The notes beneath the pieces are model-generated. The model had not been told where the DNA came from and made no database searches. It saw only the letters and a list, made by a program, of their open reading frames with translations. The position numbers and the translations under genes were made by a program. This document shows, one piece after another, positions 33,001 through 43,985 of a stretch of DNA of 64,000 bases. Each line of letters opens with the position of its first letter. Positions within the stretch are counted from its first letter, which is position 1. This stretch comes from Candidula unifasciata (lineage: Eukaryota; Mollusca; Gastropoda; Stylommatophora; Geomitridae): assembly GCA_905116865.2 (NCBI GenBank), contig CAJHNH020002524.1:286001-350000 (forward strand), in the 5' to 3' direction.

Positions 33001-33425
33001 TTTATGTTCAGTATATTGCCATTATGTGAATCCTGGACAATCGGTAGGCAGGCCAAACAATTTTTAGAGGCCTCAGAGATGTGGTTTTACAGAAGAATGC
33101 TTAGAATACTTTGGATAGCTAAAAAGAGCAACCAAGAGGTTTTGAAAGAGGCGGGAGCCCGAAGACAACTTATCACAGACATCAGAAGGAGACAGTCATC
33201 ATTTTTCGGCCATGTTATGAGAAGAGGGAAAATAGAACATGTTGTGACCACTGGAAAGATCTGAAAAAGGGACAGAGGAAGACAACGACAGAAGATGCTT
33301 GACAGTCTTGTTGCATGGCTGGAGGTGTGTCGGCACACGAACTGATACATGCTGCAGGAGATCTCAGATTTTGGAGAGGCAAGATCGTCCACGCCAATCG
33401 GCAAGGCACCTGATGATGATGATAT
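33001..33425 (+). pseudogene. LINE 3' end with TGA tail
   Basis: Recognisable blocks are CESWTIGRQAKQFLEASEMW, FYRRMLRILWIAKKSNQEVL, RRRQSSFFGHVMRRGKIEHV, VTTGKI-stop, then RGRQRQKMLDSLVAWLEV and, after a frameshift, ELIHAAGDLRFWRGK and ANRQGT-stop. The stop TGA is the first unit of a short TGATGATGATGAT tail. Same family as 42500-42993, 47235-47690 and 48485-48835. Confidence 0.8.
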
Positions 33426-33663
33426 TGCCATTGCTTTATTGGCTTAAATTCCTAAAACCGTTGTGAACATTAACGCAATGCGGACTTCTGCCACGTCACC
33501 TGCAGCTGGAATCGAGCAGGGTACCTAGTATAAGTACCTGTACACAACAAATAAAAAACAGGACCATTCAATAGCCGGTTACCTAAAAATTACAGAACGC
33601 GCTCGCAACGCTAAAGCAACAGACGCCGGTTACCAGTTTTTACATACTAACACAAACAAGTAC

Positions 33664-33815
33664 GCTCTGCAGGCGTGCATCCATCCATCTATCCATTGAT
33701 CCATCCATCCATCTATCCATCAATCCATCCATCCATCTATCCATACATACATACATCTATCAATCCATCCACCCATTCAAAAATCCATCCATCCATCCAT
33801 CTACCCATCCATACA
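33664..33815. repeat. (ATCC/ATCT)n tetranucleotide-rich tract
   Basis: Interrupted CATCCATCTATCCAT-type sequence. Confidence 0.9.
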
Positions 33816-34049
33816 TATGTAATTATGTGTGTAAAGATGTGAGTGTATGTATAAATGTGTGTATGTATGCATGTATGTGTAAATGTATGTATGCATGTAT
33901 GTGGGTGTATGTATTCATGTAAGTATAAATGTGTGGTTGTGGGCATAAGTTGGTGTCTGAACATGTGATTGTATATGTGTGTATGCACGGATGCATGTAT
34001 AGGTGTGTGTATGGAATGCGTGTGTGCATGTATATCCATAAATGTATGT

Positions 34050-34400
<351 letters not shown>

Positions 34401-34639
34401 CATACTTGAAGAAGATCATAGGTAATACAAGCACATAGCCAAATGAGAGCTTATTTGCGGGATGGGCTGGGGTGGGGGGCAAAATAAAAGAAAAGGAGAG
34501 TAACAAATGAATGGATAAATAACACGTTATTAACACTTGTCGCGCTTAGTTACACCCAGATATCAGCCAGAATGAAGTAACTGTTATTGTGTAATTTTAC
34601 TGGACGTCGCAGACGTAACCCCATGCATGTTACAACATG

Positions 34640-35232
34640 CAGGTCGTTGCCCCAGCTGATGAGTTAGTTTAAAACGTTATCTCAGCTAATGAGTTAGTTA
34701 ACAAGTTGTCCCAGCTGATGAGTTAGTTAACACGTTGTCCCAGCTGATCCGTCAGTTACCACGTTGTCCCAGCTGATGAGTTAGTTAACACGTTGTCAGA
34801 GCTGATGAGTTAGTTAACACGTTTTCCCACCTGATGAGTTAGTTAACACGTTGCCCCAGCTGATGAGTTAGGTAACGCGTTGTCCCAGCTGATGAGTTAG
34901 TTAACACGTGGCCCCAGCTGATGAGTTAGTTTAAAACGTTGTCCCAGCTGATGAGTTAGTTAACACGTTGTCGAAGCTGATGAGTTAACACGTTTTCTCT
35001 CCTGATGAGTTAGTTACACGTTGTCCCAGCTGATGAGTTAGTTTAAAACGCTGTCCCAGCTGATGAGTTAGTTAACACTTTGTCCCAGCTGATGAGTTAG
35101 TTAACACGTAGTCCCAGCTGATGAGTTAGTTAACACGTAGTGCCAGCTGATGAGTTAGTTAACACGTTGTCTCTGCTGATGAGTTAGTTAACACGTTGTC
35201 CCAGCTGATAAGTTAGTTTAAAACGTTGTAAT
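34640..35232. repeat. 29 bp minisatellite, about 20 units
   Basis: The unit is GTTGTCCCAGCTGATGAGTT plus AGTTAACAC, containing PvuII-like CAGCTG and HpaI-like GTTAAC palindromes. A variant AGTTTAAAAC recurs about every fifth to seventh unit. A T-run (35238-35253) follows. Confidence 0.93.
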
Positions 35233-35446
35233 TTGCTTTTTTTTTTTTTTTATCCTTGTCACATTGCCCGGACCATGTCTCCCATAGCACCTAATTTCTG
35301 TGCCATCTTTTGTTTGACTTCATGATTTTTAATAGTTTTGTCATGTGCACTGTCCAGTACCAGATAATGTTGCAACAAAAATTACCATTTCTAGCCATGG
35401 ATAGGAGACACACACAAAAAAGACAGGTAGTGAGTGGGCAAGAGAC

Positions 35447-35447
35447 T

Positions 35448-35526
<79 letters not shown>
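35447..35526. repeat. (GA)n microsatellite
   Basis: About 40 perfect GA units. Confidence 0.95.
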
Positions 35527-35528
<2 letters not shown>

Positions 35529-35923
35529 CTCGAAAAACTATCAGACACATGAGACAATGACAATTAGAGAAAACGTGACGGTTGTCTCAAATGGAGATAT
35601 CCCTACAGAGAAGGAGACACAGCTGCTAAGGCTCAGTGAGGAAAGGGAAGGGGGTAGGGGACAACGGGGAACATGCGAGGTGGGAAGAAGAGATAAGGAG
35701 AAACATAAGAGGTGGCGAAGGGGTTTAAAGACATGAGAAGCTGTCTTCGTAGAACAGGCCATAGACAAGTTGGCTTATGTGGTAAAGTGTAAAACACTGC
35801 CTTAGCGAAAAGGAATGTTTGCTTACTAGCCTACGAGTATTCGGTTCGTATGCCGATTAGGGCACATGTTTAGCTGTAAACGAAAATTATATGGGCTTCC
35901 AGGTGAACGGTGCCTACAATAGG

Positions 35924-36153
35924 TTAGTTGCGTATCCTTTACAGGACGTTGCAGAACCAACCACAACAGCCGCTGGCTGTTGTGTGGTTTTTCTAGGCAA
36001 ATGTACGTCCAGTAGTTTGCCACTGCTTTCTGGATGGTCGGCTTTCTTGATACCACTGTCGAAACCAACGCAAGGCACATGGCCCGCAGCTGGGATCGAA
36101 CCGGGCACCCCGGCATTACGAAGCGTTCGCATCGACTTAACAACAGAGCCGAC
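35924..36153 (-). mobile_element. SINE B, complete copy with 13 bp duplication
   Basis: Minus-strand copy: head GTTAAGTCGATGCGAACGCT and CCCGGTTCGATCCCAGCTGC, body CATCCAGAAAGCAGTGGCAA and GAAAAACCACACAACAGCCA, end GGATACGCAACTAA. TGCCTACAATAGG (35911-35923) and TGCCTAGAATAGG (36154-36166) flank it with one mismatch. It is better preserved than the copies at 9600 and 54136. Confidence 0.87.
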
Positions 36154-36249
36154 TGCCTAGAATAGGATACATAAATTACTATGATAAATAAAAGATGTAG
36201 GTCACATTGTTGACCGTCCCACCCCTCGAGTCAAAGTCAGTCATGATCA

Positions 36250-36870
36250 ACATTATCTCATCTTTTTTCATCCTAATCCTCTTGTACCTTGCGGTGTTAA
36301 GGTGAAGTTTAGTTTACGTTAAAGAGCCCGTTTGTTCGCTTCCTAAATTGGGATTCCCACGGACTCTGTTTTTCCCTCTGTCCATCGCTTGCATTGTCGG
36401 CCTCTTCTTAGCTTCCCGCCTGGTCTGTACATCATTGCCTGCTGTGGTATGCTGTCTGGTCACATCTGAGTTATATGGCCAAACCATTTGGTCTATTGTC
36501 TTCTAATGAATTCCACAGCGGCTGATGCTCCCATTTTCCTTCGGATTCCTTCCTTTCTGCTCTCATCACCATTATGCCGTTAAGCGTTATCGGAAGGAAC
36601 AGTTTGTAAACGATTGATTAATAGGCAGCAACGGATACTGTCCGTCTGTGTCGACGGATAACTGGTTACTGTCATTAATACAGTGACCTCTTGCTTTCAT
36701 ATTAGACTGTTTTCATGTGTAGCGTCAGCGCTGGCAGTTGATACCACTGCATTCTTACAAGATGACCAAGCCATTTCATCTTTTGTTTCTTGGTGAATTT
36801 GCTGCACGAAGTTTGCTGTTTACACAGTCTGTCTGATAATATAATGTCTAACTTTCTCGGTTAATTAAGT
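36250..36870 (-). pseudogene. LINE 3' end, minus strand
   Basis: On the minus strand VEFIRRQ, a stop, TKWFGHI is followed by GGKLRRGRQCKRWTEGKTES, VGIPI and, after a stop, KLNFTLTPQGTR: the WFGH, RRGRP-KRW-DG and TPQG landmarks of a LINE C-terminus. The tail region is degenerate GATGA. A sister copy lies at 43205-43480. The distal part (36600-36870) is weaker. Confidence 0.68.
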
Positions 36871-36934
36871 TAGCTTTTCTCAATCACCTTGTTTGACATG
36901 TGTCAATATCAGTTTGCATTAAATATTTTGTGTG

Positions 36935-37520
36935 CGTCCTTGAGATTTAAAAAAACAATTGAACGGAAGCACAAGGTATGGATAACATCAGAAACCGTTA
37001 AAATGATCGAAGAAAGTTCCAGTAAAAAGACAGACCTAAACCGTATCAAAACTGAAGCTCGCAATCTAGAACTCATGAAAAATACACAGAAGCTAATAAG
37101 GAACTTAGGCGAATAAGGGCAGATAAAATGAAATATTTAGATGACCTAGCACGAGAATCAAAGACAGCAGCAGCAAAAGTAAACCTAAGAGACCTTTACA
37201 GTAACGCAATGAAATTAGCAGGTAAACAGAGAAAACTGGATCAGTCAAAAATAGTCAAGGAAAGGTACTCACCAACTCTGAATATCAAACGGATAGATGG
37301 GCTGAATATTTTGAATTACTTCTGAATACACAGGTTCCTCCCGATATCCAGCCTTTTTTTTAAAAAAAACTGGATATCGACTTTGAGGTACATCTAAAGA
37401 GGAAATTAGAAAGCTTTGAATCTTCTGAAGGAATGACAGGCAGCAGGACCAGTAGACATTCTAGCAGAACTTATTCAAGCCAGTACAAACACATCAACGT
37501 AATTGCTACTAACATTTAGT
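36935..37520 (+). pseudogene. LINE fragment between endonuclease and RT (RTE-like / CFDP2-type)
   Basis: RKHKVWITSETVKMIEESSS, then in the next frame MKYLDDLARESKTAAAKVNL and RDLYSNAMKLAGKQRKLDQS, then a PVPPDIQP-like block and QAAGPVDIPAELIQAS. These match, in order, the W-T-ET---IEER linker, YLDDLA-EAE-AA-GN---LY---K-LAGK, and the GKAAGPD-IPAEL motif that opens the RT of CFDP2-type LINEs. Three or more frameshifts; the copy stops before the catalytic motifs. Confidence 0.78.
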
Positions 37521-37587
37521 AGCCAAGAGAAATACTGCAGACTAAAGAGAAGGATATCTTGTGAAAATCTCCCCCCCCCCCCCCACC

Positions 37588-37712
37588 CATGGGAAATGGA
37601 TGTGCACACAACACTCAGTTTCTGGAACAGGACTAGAGTCCAGAAGTTGACCAACAACCAGAGATTTCCAGTGAAGTTTAAAGCAGGTAAACGCGAAATA
37701 GAAGAAAGAAGT
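37588..37712 (+). mobile_element. GAA-tailed retroposon fragment
   Basis: CATGGGAAATGGATGTGCAC, CTGGAACAGGACTAGAGTCC, GACCAACAACCAGAGATTTC and AAAGCAGGTAAACGCG match the family; the tail is only AATAGAAGAAAG. Confidence 0.7.
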
Positions 37713-37870
37713 AGTTCCTGGAAAAATATTAAGTTGGAGTATTTCGGAAAAACTGCTACTGATTGTCACAGGACAGAAGAACACCCCTCTGGTCTTCCAC
37801 CTGCCCACATCTTGTACACCTCTAAGTAAATGAGCTATTTTCAAATCTTCGACTTTCCTCCACAAGTATT

Positions 37871-38161
37871 TAAAAAAAAAAAAAAAAAAGGAAAGATCCT
37901 CTTTCACTCTTTTAGGCGTATCGGACATATGGGAAGAGCGGACATCTTTTTACAGACCATCAGCACTGTGTGGGTAATGTGGTCAGCATTATGTCGCCTG
38001 TCTTTACTTTTCCAGGACTGCCCATCCTGGTACCCATTTTAGGCTGGGTCGACCGGCGACGCCCCATACCATGATAAAAATCCACGCAGCTAGCAGTGGG
38101 TTTCGATCGCGGTACGTCGGTATTACGAGTCAGACTCGCTACGCCTTAGCCACGGACGCCG
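37871..38161 (-). mobile_element. SINE A, subfamily 1, complete copy with 13 bp duplication
   Basis: CTCCACAAGTATT at 37858-37870 and 38162-38174 flanks the element exactly. On the minus strand it has the head GGCGTCCGTGGCTAAGGCGT with GCGATCGAAACCC, the body GGTCGACCCAGCCTAAAATG and CTGACCACATTACCCAC, and a short tail that was replaced by a T-run (poly-A on the plus strand, 37872-37889). This is the best-bounded reference copy of the subfamily. Confidence 0.88.
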
Positions 38162-38689
38162 CTCCACAAGTATTAGGTCCTTCTTTTGTACTTATGTGTC
38201 AAGATGTCGGGATAAGTACTCAATTCGTTCCTAAATTAATTGGGAGTGAGTTATGTTATGAATTCACTCACAGGTAAATGACTTGTAAGTGTAGCGAGAC
38301 CTTTTTCCATCTGCCCAACTACCGCCTGTTCACGGAAGGAATTCCTTCCTTTCTGACTTGGGCAAGGCCCTAGTTCAAATCAACATTTGTAGCTCAATCT
38401 CCAGAGCATGCAGACAGGTTTCCTCCATGTCTTGAAAGTATGCCATACCTTGAAAGTCTCTAGTTCACCAGGGAACTTCAAATGAGCATAGGTAAGTACA
38501 TTTTAGATAAATATAACTGTAGTACTCTGCCCTATTGATGAGTGTAATACGGGTGTAACTATGTGAAACAACTTTAACAAGTATATACAAAGTGTAGGTC
38601 AACTAGAAATACAAATCTGGTAGACAAGCACAGATGGACAATACGACACACTAGGAGGGACACTTAATCATTGATAACGACGGACACAA

Positions 38690-38950
38690 ACTTATTAGCT
38701 TACTATATCCTCTTCGTCTTACTCATCAATAATTAAGGTGCAGTCCCCATAATGAAGGTTGGCTGCAATGTGTCTCCAACACATACATTTTTTTTAAAGT
38801 AACCTTTCTTAGAATGCTGTTCGTCCATCTGTTGATGCTGTTCCTCCACTTGAAACGTTGTCTACCTCTAGATCTCCTACTCTAGACCTTTCCTTCCAGT
38901 ACGGTTTTTAATAAGCCTAATTAATGTAGCCACAATATTTAAATTCTCTT
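38690..38950 (-). pseudogene. LINE 3' end, minus strand, decayed
   Basis: Reverse translation gives KTVLEGKV, SRRSRGRQRFKWRNSINRWT and, in another frame, WRHIAANLHYGDCTLI: the GK--RGRQ--RW---I--W and WR-IVA motifs of a LINE C-terminus. Several frameshifts; no clear tail. Confidence 0.6.
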
Positions 38951-40075
38951 TTTTTTTTTAAATTTCTTTCAGTATATTTTTTTTTTCCTTTTTTTTTTTT
39001 TTTTGGTTCTTCCCATGAAATACGACTTATTACTTTCTATTGACACATACGTCATTCACACACACAGGCAATCTCCGCTGTTGCATGTGTGCTGTTCACC
39101 CCTTCATTTCCTTTCTACTGTCCTTCTTTAGGTTTGCTTGAGTGTTTGTCATTTCCGTCTATACCATCTACCATTCACCGAGAGACTGTCCTTTCCAAAG
39201 TGCCATAAGACATTCTGCAAACACATCTAGGTCATCACCATATTTTTCCTTTGATAACCTTCGCCAGTGATTACCATTTTGTTCTCCTTATCGATTTTTC
39301 TTCAATTGTAGGCAGTGATACACACACAAGCAGAAATGAACATATAAGCATCATACGAACGAAACAATAAAACATGCAAATAAACACGAACATTTCACAT
39401 CAATAAAATATCAAGTGTAAGTCAACCAGAAATACAAACTGCCGTGAAAGCAAAGATCTTTATATATTTAAAGGCTTGGAGTTTTATGGAGAAGGGAAAG
39501 AAAAACGCATAGAGGTGAAGTTCATATTTTTATACCCCCTCCAAAAAATAAACTAAAAAGGAGCCAAAAATCACTGAAAGAAATGAAATATGGAAAGGGA
39601 GAAAATAAAAAGAAAGAGATTATGTTTAATACATCTAACTGTTTTAATGTGTAGGGCTTTTCTTAAAAGCCACAAAGTGCACGATACATTCTGCCATTGA
39701 TGTTTTTGTTTTGTTTTGTTTAGTCTCTAGTAAGACCAGATCCTGTTTCTAGTTAAGAACAGTGGCACCGTTTTAAAGAACGATCACAGTGACATGACCA
39801 ATGCATGGGTATTGATTCTCACTCTGAGAAAGATACCTAGATAAGACATCATGGAGCTTATTTTCCTCCTTTTCAACGTTCCGAGCTAATAGAATTCCAG
39901 GGGCACCACAGTCAGAAAATCTAATTATCTATGGAGGGAAACTCGAGGGGATGAATCTTTGATTATTATCGCACAAATAATAATCGTTATGTTATTGTTT
40001 GTATGTGCTGAATGGCACACGCACACACATACATATATAAAGTTATATATGTGTAATATATATATGTTGTGTGGC
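38951..40075. other. unassigned
   Basis: T-rich runs at 38948-39005. No gene or repeat recognised. Confidence 0.45.
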
Positions 40076-40205
40076 CGCTGCTGCTGTTTTTGTTGTTATA
40101 GTAGTGGTGGATGTTGCTTCTTCCGCTGCTGTTCTCGTTATAGTAGTAGTAGATGTTGCGTCTTCTGCTGTTGCAGCTATAGTAGTAGATGTTGTTGCCG
40201 CTGCT
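40076..40205. repeat. degenerate GTA/TGT/GCT trinucleotide tract
   Basis: Variants of TAGTAGTAGATGTTGC recur three to four times with a trinucleotide background. Confidence 0.7.
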
Positions 40206-40450
40206 GTCGTTATCTATATTAGTATTAGCCATGGCGGATTGGGAAAAAGAAATAGCAGAAGCCATGGTATCAAGAAGGAGTGGCAGGGGTCGACCAGCAA
40301 GAAGATGAACACAAGATATAAGCGACTCTTTGGAAATAAAATTACACGAGGCAGGAGAGGTCGAGTTTCTTTCAGGGAGAATGTAAGAGACGACCGACAG
40401 TCTGCACATGACCTGCATCATGTTAATGATGAGCAGCAAAAACAGTAGTA
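40206..40450 (+). pseudogene. LINE 3' end
   Basis: SRRSGRGRPARR, a stop, TQDISDSLEIKLHEAGEV, then frameshifted remains: the GRGRPARRW--DI segment with the Trp codon changed to a stop. It ends ATGTTAATGATGAGCAGCAA and leads into the AGC/AGT tract. Confidence 0.6.
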
Positions 40451-40878
40451 GCATCAGCAGTAGTAGCAGAAGTAACAGCAAAGCAGTAGTAGTAGTAATA
40501 GTAGTAGAAGAAGCAGTGTTAGTAGTAGCAGCAGCAGTAGAAGTAATGGAAGTAGTAGCAACAACAGTAGTAGTAACAGAAGTAGTAGTAGCAGCAGCAG
40601 CAGCGGCAGTAGTAGTAGCAGTAGTCGTAGCAGCAGTAGTAGTACTAGTAGTAGCAGCAACAGCAGGAGCAGCAGTAGAAGTAGCAGCAACAGCAGAAGC
40701 AGCAGTAGTAGCAACATCAGCAGTATTAGTAACAACAGCAGCATTAGTAGTAGTAAAAGCAATAGCAGCAGTAGTAGTACTAACAGCAGCAGCAACCGTA
40801 TTGGTAGCAGCAGAGGTAGAAAACTTATTAGTAATAGCATTAGGAGTATTAAAATCATCACCTGTAGTAGAGGCCTTT

Positions 40879-40954
<76 letters not shown>

Positions 40955-40955
40955 C
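40451..40955 (+). repeat. (AGT)n/(AGC)n tract, ~500 bp
   Basis: Mixed AGT and AGC triplets with scattered AAC and AGA, becoming pure (AGT)n at 40880-40953. It starts directly at the 3' end of the LINE fragment, so a tail origin is likely. The 184-codon Val/Ala frame and 209-codon Leu frame are artefacts. Confidence 0.9.
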
Positions 40956-41477
40956 TCGTTAATGTTGTTGTTGTTGCTGCTGCTATTGCTGCTGCCGATA
41001 TTATTTACAACAGTAGTAACAGCAACAACATTAGCCTCTCTGTAGTAAAAAAGCATGCTGATTCCAAAAAAAAAAAAAAACAAGTTAGCCTAAATATAAA
41101 GTGCTATCCAGATTTTTTCCATCCGCACCGCCTTTTCTATTTACTTTTTGTTTATTGATCTCTTCATGTCTACGCGTTTTTTAATTTCTTCACAATGAAA
41201 CGGATTAATAAATTTGAATCCATGTCATCTAATATATTTTACAACGTAAACAGCATTTACAAAAACCAAACAACAAACGTTTTTCCAATGGACGAAAAAT
41301 GAAACAATTAATGCAAGAACATCAGTTTACCTGGTAGATTTCCAAACATGCGCTGTCCTCTTTGAGGTAGCTAGAAAGGGTTGCGACAGTTGCCAGCTGC
41401 AACTTGACTAAATGTGTTCAAAGAATGTCACTGTTTTGTTTGTGGAGCTCTCATTTAGGGGAGGGGAGCACGTATAG
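40956..41477. other. unassigned
   Basis: GTT/GCT-rich sequence to about 41000, a poly-A run at 41068-41081, then unique AT-rich DNA without a gene. Confidence 0.5.
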
Positions 41478-41640
41478 AGGCGGGAAACCAAGAGTCTACA
41501 TTCGAATAAGCCAGAATTGTGAAATGAATGGGCACACAAAACTCTAGAGTTCTGGAACAAAACGAAATTCCCTAACTAGACAAACAACCAGAACCTTTGG
41601 TGAGAGTTACAGCTGGTGAACACTAAAAAGAAGAAGAAGA
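41478..41640 (+). mobile_element. GAA-tailed retroposon copy
   Basis: ACATTCGAATAAGCCAGAAT, GTGAAATGAATGGGCACACA, TTCTGGAACAAAACGAAAT, GACAAACAACCAGAACCTT and GAGAGTTACAGCTGGTGAAC match the family and lead into GAAGAAGAAGAAC at about 41630. Confidence 0.75.
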
Positions 41641-42028
41641 ACAACAACAAGAAGAAGAAGAAGAAGAAAAAGAAGAAGAAGGAGAAAAAGAAGAAGAGGA
41701 GGAAACAGAAAAAAAGTGTCTTTCTTTTCTTCTTTTTCTTCTTCTTCTTCTTCTTCTTCTCTCTTCTTCTCTTCTTCTTCTTCTTCTTCTTCTTCTTCTC
41801 TTCTTCTTCTTCTTTCTTCTTCTTCTTCGAGAAAATTCTTCCCTTCTTTCTTTCTTCTTCTCTTCTTCTTCTTCTTTTTCTTCTTCTTCTTCCTTCTTTC
41901 TTCTTCTTCTTCTTCTTCTTCTTTTTTTCTTCGTTTTCTTTTTCTTCTTATTCTTCTTCTTCTTCTTCTTATTCTTCTTCTTCCTCTTCTCCTTCTTCTT
42001 CTTCCTCCTCTTCCTCTTCTTTTTCCCA
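41630..42028. repeat. facing (GAA)n and (TTC)n tracts
   Basis: 41630-41715 is GAA-rich and 41716-42028 is TTC-rich with CTT phase changes. The two face each other across about 10 bp and could pair as an imperfect hairpin. Long Ser/Phe and Arg/Glu/Lys frames here are artefacts. Confidence 0.9.
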
Positions 42029-42499
42029 TCAGCATTATGCCTCTTCGCATTTTTCTCCTCTTCATTCCCCACCCCTTCGTCTGTGATCAGTTTCCTTGCA
42101 CGGCAGCCTAAAATAGACAAGTACCCCTCCATGAAGCCATTCATCAGTAAGAGAACTTTGAAGAGCCTCACAATTTCATGTCATTATCGGTGGATTTTGA
42201 TGGACCCTTTCAAGACTAAGTGGAGCGCTTCGCCTTTCTTCTCATATTCCACAATGGAACCTTCGTTAGTGATATAAAGTCACAAGGTGTTTTACTTGTT
42301 AATGAAACCATGAGGACACCTTTTCGGTCTTTCTAGACAATAGTTTTATATTGTGTTTCAAGAAGGCATGTGAATCACAGCCCATGGTGATGGCGAGTGT
42401 GACTAGCCAGACCCCCTGGCTTAGAGGAAAATCTGTCACAATTAGAGCATGAGTTATTTAGGATCGTCGAAGCTATCGGGTGTGATTCATTTTTTTTAG
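42029..42499. other. unassigned; short dispersed segment at 42371-42412
   Basis: GTGAATCACAGCCCATGGTG then ATGGCGAGTGTGACTAGC is the inverted counterpart of 32875-32916. No gene seen. Confidence 0.5.
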
Positions 42500-42931
42500 A
42501 CTCTGCTAAAATGTTACAAAGAACCTGTTCTGCTGTATTGTAGCGAATATTGGAATGTGACTGAACAAATTAGGAAGAATTTGGAAGCAACAGAGATGGG
42601 GTTTCTGAGACGAATGTTTCGAATACTTTGGAGGGCCAGAGTAACTAACAACGATTGCTTAAAAAGAGGCTTATGAAAGTAGATCTCTATGTACAACAAT
42701 AGGAAAGAGATAAACAGTGTTCTTTGGCCACAAAATGAGAAGAGAGACTTTGGAGAACATCGTGACAACTGGAAAGATCAGTTGGAAAAGGGGTAGAGGC
42801 AGACCAAGAGAAATAATAGTGGATGGGCTAAAACGATGACATGGGGGGATATCACCAAGAGAGCTGTTCCAGTCAACCAGGGATCGTGATCTGTGGAGAC
42901 TCATGAACACCTACGCTAGTTGGCAGGGCAC

Positions 42932-42993
<62 letters not shown>
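42500..42993 (+). pseudogene. LINE 3' end with (GAT)n tail
   Basis: LLYCSEYWNVTEQIRKNLEA, TEMGFLRRMFRILWRARVTN, a frameshifted FFGHKMRRETLENIVTTGKI-like block, RGRPREIIVDGLK-like remains, and a final segment encoding ASWQGT followed by TGATGATGA. The stop codon is the first unit of the (TGA)n tail, 42931-42993. Same family as 33001-33425. Confidence 0.8.
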
Positions 42994-42994
<1 letters not shown>

Positions 42995-43175
42995 CAGTGA
43001 ACCATTCTGCAATCTCTTCTCTCTTCTGTCCCCATTCCCTTCCTGATATTCCACCTCCATGCAACACTTCTGTGAAATCTAGTACTAACAAATACCTGGA
43101 TACCTGCACCATTTATGTCCCACGTGCACACATCTTTATATCGCAGTAGAAGCACACCGCGACATCTTCTACAAC
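42994..43175 (-). pseudogene. LINE C-terminal fragment, minus strand
   Basis: The minus-strand frame LLLRYKDVCTWDINGAGIQV, then STRFHRSVAWRWN, matches the LRYKD-CKRDM----I------A-DR--WR motif near the C-terminus of a LINE group. It abuts the GAT tail of the plus-strand LINE, so the two copies meet tail to tail. Confidence 0.6.
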
Positions 43176-43204
43176 ATCCAGATCCTTACTAGCAACCTGA
43201 TACA

Positions 43205-43480
43205 TCTGTCACCTCATCTCATCTAATCTTGATCCTCTGGGATCTTGCAGTGTCAAGTTGAAGTATAATTTACAGGAGGCGCCTGTTTGTGAAATTTGTA
43301 ACTGGGAATTCCTAGGGACGCTGTTACTCCCTCTGTCTATGCTTGCAAAGACGGCCTCGTTGTTGATTGCCTGATGATCTGTAGATCATTGCTTTCTGTG
43401 GTCTTCTGTCTGCTGATAATTCCAGATCTGATCTCTTATTGTTATATCACTAAGCCCTTCTTAGAATGTCATTTGAGTTG
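43205..43480 (-). pseudogene. LINE 3' end, minus strand
   Basis: Sister of 36250-36870. Reverse strand shows RRGR-CKH-remnants, TEGVTASLGIP, a YFNLTLQDPRG-like block over frameshifts, and a GATGAGATGAGG degenerate tail. Plus-strand TTGAAGTATAATTTACAG and GACGGCCTCGTTGTTGA mark the match. Confidence 0.6.
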
Positions 43481-43602
43481 TAATTTTTCTTTTTTCTTTC
43501 ACTGTCCAGAAGTGGGATTGGTAGCACGTGACTGGCAAGAAGATTGTGTAAAAGAGTTCCTTTCTCTGTTTCTTGTTTGTTTCTTTGTATTGTAATACAC
43601 CT

Positions 43603-43985
43603 TGACTCATTCATTCATTCAGTAGCATGTCCCTCGCGGAACCTCGCTGCCATAACAACCCTTCGGAAAACCTACCTATCCTGAGCAAGATGTCCTGCGT
43701 CTGATACACCCATCTGGAGATCATCTGCCACATCCTGCACCCATCTTCTCCTTGGCCTTCCTCTTCCTCTCTTCCCAGGCATATACCCCTCTATTATTGT
43801 TCTCTCTAGACTTCCATGACGTTTCAAGTGACCAAAATATTTCAATTTTCTTTGTTTTATTGTCTTTACTAGCCAACCCTCTTCAATATTCAGCTCTTGA
43901 AGTATGGATGCATTTGTTCTTTTCTTTACCCAAGATACCTTGACTAACTGACATAAACCATACTTGCGCTATCAACATCACTTCC
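43603..43985 (-). pseudogene. LINE 3' end, minus strand, AATG tail, well preserved
   Basis: The minus-strand frame shows VSWVKKRTNASILQELNIEE, KQRKLKYFGHLKRHGSLERT, KRGRGRPRRRWVQDVADDLQ and SDAGHLAQDR, one stop, then VMAARFREGHATE-stop followed by (TGAA)n, seen as CATTCATTCATTC at 43603-43615. Frame integrity over ~100 codons with a single stop makes it one of the least decayed LINE ends here. Confidence 0.78.

Noticed and set aside
40408..41083. Val/Ala frame of 184 codons and Leu frame of 209 codons
   Set aside because: AGT/AGC triplet tract.
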